Assembly (NCBI GenBank): GCA_937927525.1
Contig: CALBDR010000296.1
Span: 1-5,113 of the forward strand
DNA: 5,113 nt
Direction of reading: 5' to 3'
Source of the DNA: an uncultured Candidatus Melainabacteria bacterium
GTDB taxonomy: Bacteria; Cyanobacteriota; Vampirovibrionia; LMEP-6097
A model generated the notes under the pieces. The model was not told the origin of the DNA. It was given only the letters and a program-made list of their open reading frames with translations, and made no database searches. The position numbers and the translations under genes are program-made. Every line of letters begins with the position of its first letter. Positions within the stretch are counted from its first letter, which is position 1. This document shows positions 1 through 5,113 of the stretch, piece after piece.

Positions 1-1
1 T

Positions 2-892
2 ACTTACATTATTGCAGAAGATTCTCCAGGAGCTGATAATGATCAGTTAAAGTTTTTCACAGCTGATCAACAAAGAATGATTGTCGACTCAAACGGAAAC
101 GTCGGCATCGGAACTTCTTCTCCTAATGAACAATTAACAGTTACAAACAACATAAGTGCTAAGAATTTAATTTATGCTAAAGAATTAGACTTTGGAAGTT
201 TAGAAAGGCCTAGCTTAACTGGAATTAAGGCAGCTCTTGACTCATTTTTATATGTTCCGGTAGGTCTTAACTTTTTAAGAATTAACGGATCTGCAAGTCG
301 AACGTTAGAGGTAGGTGAACCTCTAACTAATCCAGTTATTACTTGGAACAGCAATAAAGTAGAACCTCAAGCAATTACTGAGTATAGGTTAACTCTTCCT
401 ACTGGTGTTCAACAAACAGGTTCGTACACATTTACTTCATATAATGACAATCAGACTTATAATATTTCACAATTACCAAGTACCAATACTCAAGAAGTTT
501 CATCTTGGAGTGTAAGAGTTACAGACTGGGCTAACGGTCAATTTACAGGAACAGCTAGTGCATATTGGAGATATAGAGTTTATTTCGGAACTACAAATCA
601 AGCCAGTCCAGACAATAACACTGTTTTAAATAACATTGAAACGAGCCAGTTAGCAACTGGAAGATTAGGCTTAGGTTCTAAAACATTAACTCCAAATAAT
701 GAATATTTTTATATTGCTTATCCAACACGTTTTGGATTAACAAATACTTTGACTGTAAACGGATTAAACTTTAATGCATTTACAGTTTCAACAATAACAA
801 ACTTTACAAATAGCTATGGAGGAACTGCTGATTATTATGTTTTAAGAAGTAACAATCTTTTAGCAGGAACATATATAGTACAAATTATATAA
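2..892 (+). CDS. Phage tail fibre protein, C-terminal part (5' truncated by window)
   Basis: The reading frame is open to the window edge, giving 296 residues from position 2. The ATG at 77 is internal, because the 25 codons before it already carry fibre-like sequence ending in QRM, the usual lead-in to the VDSNGNVGIGTSSP motif just after it (positions 77-124). That motif, followed by LTV and NISAKNLIYAKEL, is typical of phage fibre shafts and of connectors before a tip domain. From about position 266 the protein becomes a beta-rich C-terminal domain with EVGEPLTNPVITW, a YWRYRVYFG block, an EYFYIAYPTRFG block and a final DYYVLRSNNLLAGTYIV block. Comparable blocks end many phage fibre proteins and are usually taken as receptor-binding or trimerising tips. 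The order matches the tips of the next two genes, although identity is low. There is no signal peptide or membrane segment, as expected for a virion protein. Fibre assignment is strong; receptor and full length are unknown. Confidence 0.88.
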   Translation, partial: TYIIAEDSPGADNDQLKFFTADQQRMIVDSNGNVGIGTSSPNEQLTVTNNISAKNLIYAKELDFGSLERPSLTGIKAALDSFLYVPVGLNFLRINGSASRTLEVGEPLTNPVITWNSNKVEPQAITEYRLTLPTGVQQTGSYTFTSYNDNQTYNISQLPSTNTQEVSSWSVRVTDWANGQFTGTASAYWRYRVYFGTTNQASPDNNTVLNNIETSQLATGRLGLGSKTLTPNNEYFYIAYPTRFGLTNTLTVNGLNFNAFTVSTITNFTNSYGGTADYYVLRSNNLLAGTYIVQII

Positions 893-917
893 TAACTTAA
901 ATAGGTAACAGATTAAT

Positions 918-3041
918 ATGGCATACGAAGGAACATTACTAGCAGCATCAATTACAACTGGAGCAGCGCCGAGCAGTGACATTATTACTTTTCCTACACA
1001 CGAAGATGTGTACGGAAAAGGAGGAATGATGTGTGTTACCACATTTGCAGCTCTTACATCTATACCGGTAGACAGACAAAAAGTCGGTATGATGGTATAT
1101 GTTGCCGACAGTAATACGTATTATAGAATTCATACAATTGGAGCTCCATTAGTTGGTGTGACAGGTTCGTTTTCGCTATCTTCTCTTGATTTATCTAACG
1201 GTTTAACTGTTACAGGTAATATTTCCGGTAACAATTTAAGAACATCATTCAATCAAGGATCTGCAACCGGAGATTATAGTTTTGCGGTTAATAGAGGTAA
1301 AGCTTTTGGATCGTTTAGCCATGCAGAAGGTTTCGCAACAGCTTTTGGTAACAGCAGTCATGCTGAAGGTATATCCACAAAAGCAGTAGCGGGTTTTGGC
1401 AGTCACTCAGAAGGCTCTGCTACATTAGCATCTGGTAATTCTAGTCATGCGGAAGGACTTTATGGAAGTGCTACAGGAAGTTATAGTCATGTAGAAGGTT
1501 ATGAAACGGTAACCGGAGAAAAAATTGCGTTTTTGACATATACAGCTTCAACGAGACTGTTCACTTTTTCAAACTCGTTAAGTTCTAAGTTTAATAATTT
1601 TGTTACACCTGGAACTGTATTAAGAGCTAAAGATATTGCTCTAAATTTTTATAGGGATTTTATTGTAGCTTCTAGAAATTCAATTAATGGAGCTATATCA
1701 GCTACATCTGATGTATTCCCTGGAGATGTAGCAAACGGATTTATTGTTACAGTTGGAAACATTGTTGCTTTTGGTGCACATGCAGAAGGTTATTTAACAA
1801 CGGCTTCGGGAAACTTTGGCAGCCACGCAGAAGGAAATTCAACGACAGCTTCCGGAGAAGCAAGTCATGCAGAGGGAATATATACCATAGCTTCAGGTGA
1901 TTATAGTCATGCAGAAGGAGCATCTACAATAGCTTCTGGAAACTGTAGTCACGCTCAAGGTCTTTTTTGTCGCTCTCAAGCCGAAGGTAGCTTTACTACT
2001 GGTTGGAGCAACAACGTTACATTAAATTCTGAATATGGTATAGCTTTAGGTAACAATAGCAGATGTGATCATGCGAGATCATATATTTGGAGTGCAGGTT
2101 CATTCGGTACAGCTAATAGCGAAAATAGTTATACAACAAGAGCTCAGCAATATATGGTAAACGCTCCAGTTGGAGGAATTGCTTTATACGGTAATGTTGG
2201 AGTTGGTACAGATTCAATTGAAAACGCATTAACAGTCGTCGGAGACGTTTCTGCATCTGGAACTTTATACGGTAAAGCTCAGGATTTAGTACTTGATGCA
2301 ACTTCAACAAACACCATTGCTAATAGTGCAATTACTGCAGCATTACAGCTTCTTTCACCTGCTCCTGTGTATACAGCTCCAACAGCTTCTTTAACCACTT
2401 TTAGTCCTAGTGTTTTTGAGGTAGGACAAACAGTTTCTCAAACATTAACATTAGACTGGACTCAAAATGATGCTGGCAGAAGAGGTTTTTGGAGACTTAC
2501 TAAAGACGGAGTTACAGCTGTTCAAGGTACTGCTCTCTTTCCACAAACTTTTAATGTAAGTGAACCTGCAACTTTAAGCACCACAACATATCAATTATCA
2601 GTAAATTTTGGTACTGGAGTTGTTAAAAATAACGTTTTAGGTTTTCCAGATACAAGAGGACAAATTACAGCAAATGCAGTAACTATTAATCGCTCTTATA
2701 CTGGTTATTATCGGAGATGGATAGGAAGTGATTCTACTTTCCCAACGAGTCCAGCAAGCATTCGTAGCTTAGGCTTAACAACTACTCTCGATACAACTAA
2801 TACTTTAGCATCTCAAGCTTCTCCAATTTATATAGATAGTAAGTTTATTCTTATTGCAATTCCTAATACAAAATCATTAGTATCTGTTATAACAGAAGCT
2901 AATGAGAATTTAACCTCACAGTTTAATTTATCTAGTATACAAATTCCTGATGCTGGAAGTACGTTGAGAGATTACAAACTTTACTATTTAGAAACAGCAT
3001 TACCTCTTAATGCAAACCTTACAACAGTTACTATAGCATAA
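918..3041 (+). CDS. Phage tail fibre/adhesin with SHAEG beta-roll repeats and C-terminal tip domain
   Basis: Complete 707-residue protein. Residues 1-110 hold an IPVDRQKVGMMVYVADSNTY block (49-68), a pattern common near the N-terminus of phage fibre proteins, then GLTVTGNISG (95-104). Residues 117-194 and 285-357 are SHAEG repeats of about 14 residues, as in YadA-head/Hep_Hag left-handed beta-rolls; they are split by an unrelated insert at about 200-284. Residues 358-425 (GIALGNNS, TTRAQQYMV) close the roll. NVGVGT (426-431) with NALTVVGDVSASGTLYGKA is a connector like that of the gene upstream. Residues 485-707 are a tip domain shared with the gene downstream. The likely role is a trimeric host-recognition fibre on the virion; trimerisation and receptor are inferred from the family. 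The ATG at 918 lies 25 bases after the previous stop, with only a weak AGGT (903-906) about 11 bases upstream. The protein could instead be an accessory fibre or baseplate adhesin. Confidence 0.92.
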   Translation: MAYEGTLLAASITTGAAPSSDIITFPTHEDVYGKGGMMCVTTFAALTSIPVDRQKVGMMVYVADSNTYYRIHTIGAPLVGVTGSFSLSSLDLSNGLTVTGNISGNNLRTSFNQGSATGDYSFAVNRGKAFGSFSHAEGFATAFGNSSHAEGISTKAVAGFGSHSEGSATLASGNSSHAEGLYGSATGSYSHVEGYETVTGEKIAFLTYTASTRLFTFSNSLSSKFNNFVTPGTVLRAKDIALNFYRDFIVASRNSINGAISATSDVFPGDVANGFIVTVGNIVAFGAHAEGYLTTASGNFGSHAEGNSTTASGEASHAEGIYTIASGDYSHAEGASTIASGNCSHAQGLFCRSQAEGSFTTGWSNNVTLNSEYGIALGNNSRCDHARSYIWSAGSFGTANSENSYTTRAQQYMVNAPVGGIALYGNVGVGTDSIENALTVVGDVSASGTLYGKAQDLVLDATSTNTIANSAITAALQLLSPAPVYTAPTASLTTFSPSVFEVGQTVSQTLTLDWTQNDAGRRGFWRLTKDGVTAVQGTALFPQTFNVSEPATLSTTTYQLSVNFGTGVVKNNVLGFPDTRGQITANAVTINRSYTGYYRRWIGSDSTFPTSPASIRSLGLTTTLDTTNTLASQASPIYIDSKFILIAIPNTKSLVSVITEANENLTSQFNLSSIQIPDAGSTLRDYKLYYLETALPLNANLTTVTIA
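1266..1499 (+). repeat. SHAEG beta-roll repeat block 1 (coding repeats)
   Basis: Residues 117-194 of the 707-residue fibre. A degenerate first unit (YSFAVNRG) is followed by SHAEG at 134, SHAEG at 147, SHSEG at 162, SHAEG at 176 and SHVEG at 190, a spacing of 13-15 residues. Each unit has the form ATASGNSSHAEG. In the YadA-head family such units form successive turns of a left-handed parallel beta-roll in a trimer. The DNA copies are diverged at third positions, so this is a protein-level repeat rather than a fresh DNA repeat. Confidence 0.9.
1515..1769 (+). other. Unrelated ~85-residue domain inserted in the beta-roll
   Basis: Residues about 200-284 of the 707-residue fibre contain no SHAEG unit. 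They follow SHVEGYETVTG and precede AFGAHAEG, where the repeats resume. The sequence looks beta-rich, with alternating hydrophobic stretches such as KIAFLTYTAS, GTVLRAKDIA, YRDFIVASR and GFIVTVGNIV. The boundaries are estimated from where the repeat pattern stops and restarts. I do not recognise the fold. A lateral domain projecting from the shaft is the simplest reading. Confidence 0.7.
1770..1988 (+). repeat. SHAEG beta-roll repeat block 2 (coding repeats)
   Basis: Residues 285-357 of the same fibre. AHAEG at 287 is followed by SHAEG at 302, 316 and 330, SHAQG at 344 and SQAEG at 353. Spacing is 14-15 residues except for the last step of 9, which marks decay of the repeat at the end of the roll. 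The middle units (TTASGEASHAEG, TIASGDYSHAEG, TIASGNCSHAQG) are the most regular in the protein. Cysteines at 343 and 351 fall in the last units. Confidence 0.9.
2370..3038 (+). repeat. Tip-domain copy A (C-terminus of the 707-residue fibre)
   Basis: Residues 485-707. This copy aligns with residues 90-311 of the following gene with one single-residue length difference. Conserved blocks are the FEVGQTVSQTLTLDW start, QNDAG, TTTYQLSVNFG, KNNVLG, SYTGYYRRWIGS, TLASQASPIYID, FILIAIPNTKS and the final DAGSTLRDYKLYYLETALPL block. Residues 553-707 are about 79% identical (123 of 155, hand count) to the downstream copy. Upstream of residue 553 identity falls sharply between residues 521 and 552. The domain is probably the distal, host-contacting or trimerising end, inferred from its C-terminal position. 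Confidence 0.93.
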
Positions 3042-3081
3042 GAGTTAAATCTAGTTATTTTAATAAATATTAATAGAATAC

Positions 3082-4017
3082 ATGGCCACTAAAAATTTTA
3101 CACAATTTGATTTAAGAACCGAGCTATTGACATCGGATTATATTGTTGGCTTTAAACAAGATGGCACTTCAGAAATAAAAGCAACAGTTAAACAAATTGT
3201 TGATTTGGTTCAGGATCAGGATTCAGACAATCAGACTTTAGCTTTTAACGAATCTGCAAAGTTGTTGAGTATTACTTCAGGAAATACAGTTTCTTTATCA
3301 GCATTTGCTACAAACGATTCATTGCAATTGATTGCTCCACCTCCAACATATATTTCACCAACTGCTTTTTTGAGTGAATTTACTCAAACCTCTTTTGAGA
3401 TCGGAGAATTAATCACTCAAACGTTAACATTAAATTGGAATCAGAATGACGCTGGAACATTCATACCAGGCGATTTTAAAAAGAATAATATTCTCGTATC
3501 ACAAGTTAACTTTCTATCAGCTTTATATGGTTTTAGTGAAACTGTAAGTCTTGGAACAACTACATATCAACTGTCAGTTAATTTTGGAGACGGTCCAATA
3601 AAGAATAATGTTTTAGGACTTCCAGACTCTAGAGGTCAAATTTTAGCGGGTTCGGTTATTGATACAAGCTCTTATACTGGTTATTATCGCAGATGGATAG
3701 GAAGTAGTTCAAGTTTTCCAGCATCTCCCAACGATATAAGAACATTAAGCCTTTCAACTAGTTTAGATACAAATAATACTTTAGCATCTCAAGCTTCTCC
3801 AATTTATATTGATAATAACTTTATCTTGATTGCAATACCTAATACAAAATCTCTAGCATCCGTTGTAACAGAAGTTAATGAAAATTTAACTTCACAATTT
3901 AATTTATCAAGCGTACAAATTCCAGATGCTGGAAGTACATTAAGAGACTATAAGCTATATTATTTAGAAACCGCTTTACCCCTTAACCTTAACTTAATTA
4001 ACGTAACAATTGCATAA
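3082..4017 (+). CDS. Short phage tail fibre protein with duplicated tip domain
   Basis: Complete 311-residue protein starting at the ATG at 3082, 40 bases after the previous stop. The N-terminal part (residues 1-75; NFTQFDLRTELLTSDYIVGF at 5-24, KQIVDLVQDQDSDNQTL and ITSGNTVSLSAF) matches a type of N-terminal region seen in phage structural proteins, where it probably attaches or begins the fibre; its exact partner is unknown. There are no SHAEG repeats or NVGIGT motif. After a short linker rich in proline (LIAPPPTYISPTAF), residues 90-311 are the tip domain shared with the upstream fibre. The gene therefore looks like an alternative, much shorter stem carrying nearly the same tip. No Shine-Dalgarno sequence is evident; the leader is A/T-only apart from isolated bases. 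It could be a second fibre on the same virion or a cap-like partner that assembles with the longer fibre. Confidence 0.92.
   Translation: MATKNFTQFDLRTELLTSDYIVGFKQDGTSEIKATVKQIVDLVQDQDSDNQTLAFNESAKLLSITSGNTVSLSAFATNDSLQLIAPPPTYISPTAFLSEFTQTSFEIGELITQTLTLNWNQNDAGTFIPGDFKKNNILVSQVNFLSALYGFSETVSLGTTTYQLSVNFGDGPIKNNVLGLPDSRGQILAGSVIDTSSYTGYYRRWIGSSSSFPASPNDIRTLSLSTSLDTNNTLASQASPIYIDNNFILIAIPNTKSLASVVTEVNENLTSQFNLSSVQIPDAGSTLRDYKLYYLETALPLNLNLINVTIA
3349..4014 (+). repeat. Tip-domain copy B (C-terminus of the 311-residue fibre)
   Basis: Residues 90-311, paralogous to the C-terminus of the fibre upstream at a constant 976-base offset over the last 155 residues. Two DNA stretches are strikingly alike: 3774-3809 is identical to 2798-2833 (36 bases), and 3668-3689 is identical to 2692-2713 (22 bases). 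Most other differences are at third positions or are conservative replacements (I/V, T/S, A/V), suggesting a fairly recent duplication or exchange with selection keeping the fold. Confidence 0.93.
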
Positions 4018-4030
4018 TTAATAATATACC

Positions 4031-5113
4031 ATGAGTAACTATCCTTTTGAAACATTTCCTTTAACTAAAAAAATTGGTATTGTCAACCCAATATCAAATT
4101 TAGATGCCCGCTATGGACCATGGCCAACCTTTAATGATGCTTTAACTTCTTTTGATCCTTCTATTAGAGAGATTGGATTAACAGTTGCCGTGACTGGGGT
4201 TGGAGGTGTCCGAGAATATTGGTATAAGAACGGAGTAGGAGATTCTGACCTAGTACTAAAATTAGACGATACAATTGTAGATAGTGAAACAGCAGTACTT
4301 GTTTCTGGTGCAGGTTCTACAATAGTTAATGGAACTTATATTGAAAGTGGTGAAAGTTTTGGTAAAAAGAGTTATTTAAAATCTGAAACAAATGGTTCAA
4401 TTTCTTGGAACGGCTCATCATGGGCAATAAGTATGCCTTCTGTTGGTATTTATCAATCATTTGAAGATGTTGAATTTCCATGGCAAGTAAATACATGGAC
4501 TGTAGTTAGCGGGGAATTACCTGTACCAACATTAACACCAATAACCCCAACAGATAACTTTACTAACACTACATTTAGTGAGCTAACATCTTTAAAGGCA
4601 AATAATGAACTCGTGCCTGGAAAATATTATAGAATATCGGATTTTCAATTAATGTGGTGGAATCAATCTGTAAATGATGCTACAGTAAAAATGGGATTAT
4701 CTGCAGAACCGTTAATTGTGCTAGCTTTATCAGGTGATAAAATATCTCATGAAGCAAAATCAGAAGTTTATCCTCAAGACACAATTTACTATGATGTTGA
4801 TGCAATATCATCATATTCTTGGGGAACAGCAAATACTGATACAGCAATACCAAACTTCAAAGGGTGGATTTATAGAAGAATTGATCACAAGCTTAATATA
4901 GATATTCCTTGGGATTGGAGACATATTACAGTCAATTGTTGCAGACCTGATATGTCTTCTATTAGCCTTTATAGCTCTTCATCAACTTATAATCTTTATG
5001 ATGTAGTTAAAAATGCCTCTGATAAACTTTATTATTCAATACAAGACAGTAATACTGGTAACAGTTTAACAACTACGGATAGGTGGTTACCTGTTTCAGA
5101 TTTTACAGAAGGT
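4031..5113 (+). CDS. Multidomain phage tail/adhesin-like protein, N-terminal part (3' truncated by window)
   Basis: An ATG at 4031, 13 bases after the previous stop, opens a frame that stays open for 361 codons to the window edge. Residues 20-80 (LDARYGPWPTF, IGLTVAV, REYWYKNGVGDSDLVLK) match an N-terminal block found in phage tail-associated proteins. Residues 95-163 include VNGTYIESGESFGKKSYL and SISWNGSSWAIS, a small Trp-rich module, followed by PWQVNTWTVVSG. Residues 182-310 (VPGKYYRISDFQ, AEPLIVLALS, SEVYPQDTIYYDV, GWIYRRIDHKLNIDIPWDWR) match an uncharacterised domain that I recall from phage structural proteins. Residues 318-355 (TYNLYDVV, LYYSIQDSNTGNSL, RWLPV) resemble a small carbohydrate-binding (CBM5/12-like) module. 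The likely role is surface or polysaccharide binding at the tail; this is inferred. Any C-terminal enzyme or tip is out of view. No Shine-Dalgarno sequence is visible. Confidence 0.87.
   Translation, partial: MSNYPFETFPLTKKIGIVNPISNLDARYGPWPTFNDALTSFDPSIREIGLTVAVTGVGGVREYWYKNGVGDSDLVLKLDDTIVDSETAVLVSGAGSTIVNGTYIESGESFGKKSYLKSETNGSISWNGSSWAISMPSVGIYQSFEDVEFPWQVNTWTVVSGELPVPTLTPITPTDNFTNTTFSELTSLKANNELVPGKYYRISDFQLMWWNQSVNDATVKMGLSAEPLIVLALSGDKISHEAKSEVYPQDTIYYDVDAISSYSWGTANTDTAIPNFKGWIYRRIDHKLNIDIPWDWRHITVNCCRPDMSSISLYSSSSTYNLYDVVKNASDKLYYSIQDSNTGNSLTTTDRWLPVSDFTEG
4982..5095 (+). other. Candidate carbohydrate-binding-like module in the last gene
   Basis: Residues 318-355 of the truncated protein have the layout Y-x3-D-V-V, then L-Y-Y-S, then N-T-G-N-S-L-T, then W-L-P-V. 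This is the usual spacing of small chitin/cellulose-binding modules (CBM5/12-like), where Tyr and Trp residues stack on sugars. The match is by pattern only, and sugar specificity cannot be inferred. Confidence 0.5.

Noticed and set aside
172..1133. Several minus-strand open frames of about 60 codons overlap the first two genes, and another lies at 2113-2310.
   Set aside because: They lie wholly or mostly antisense to well-supported fibre genes, show no recognisable domains and look like frame shadows.
3062..3069. AATAAATA before the third gene (and CTTAAATA at 896-903 before the second) resemble the T4-type late promoter TATAAATA.
   Set aside because: Such octamers are expected by chance in A/T-rich spacers, and transcription would start only about 5-8 bases before the ATG, leaving almost no leader. 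Not reported as promoters.
3060..3073. Small inverted repeat TTAAT-AAAT-ATTAA in the spacer between the second and third genes.
   Set aside because: A five-pair, all A/T stem with no following T-run is too weak to be a terminator or a likely operator.
2370..4014. Paired variable copies suggested a diversity-generating retroelement (template and variable repeats).
   Set aside because: No reverse transcriptase is in the window, differences are not confined to adenines of one copy, and both copies are full coding domains. An ordinary duplication explains them.
4067..4073. Run of seven A near the start of the fourth gene, a possible slippage or phase-variation site.
   Set aside because: Short A runs are common at this base composition, and neither the frame nor the downstream protein suggests a shifted product.

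Overview
This window is a piece of a tailed-bacteriophage (or prophage) structural module. It is AT-rich, with G+C of roughly one third by eye, and is almost entirely coding. Four genes lie head to tail on the + strand, separated by gaps of 25, 40 and 13 bases, and no convincing terminator interrupts them. The protein motifs are those of phage tail-fibre and receptor-binding proteins: NVGIGT/LTV shaft motifs, a SHAEG-type (YadA-head-like) beta-roll, related C-terminal tip domains, and a carbohydrate-binding-like module. The host cannot be fixed from this sequence. The gene starts have weak or absent Shine-Dalgarno sequences and A/T-rich leaders, which would fit a Bacteroidota host, but this is only a hint.

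Layout: (1) positions 2-892, the 3' end of a fibre gene whose 5' part lies outside the window; (2) positions 918-3041, a complete 707-residue fibre with an N-terminal region, two blocks of SHAEG repeats split by an unrelated insert of about 85 residues, an NVGVGT connector and a C-terminal tip domain; (3) positions 3082-4017, a complete 311-residue short fibre with a different N-terminal region but almost the same tip domain; (4) positions 4031 to the window end, a 3'-truncated multidomain adhesin-like protein.

The main story is modular paralogy. Genes 2 and 3 carry different stems but share a C-terminal domain of about 222 residues, whose last 155 residues are about 79% identical by hand count and include a perfect 36-bp DNA repeat. 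Gene 1 ends in a much more divergent domain of the same apparent layout. Within the shared tip of genes 2 and 3, one segment of about 32 residues is nearly unrelated between well-conserved flanks, making it a candidate specificity segment. The four products probably belong to one host-adsorption apparatus, but which are fibres, which are accessory and what they bind cannot be told from sequence alone. I saw no RNA genes, CRISPR, mobile elements, reverse transcriptase or attachment sites.
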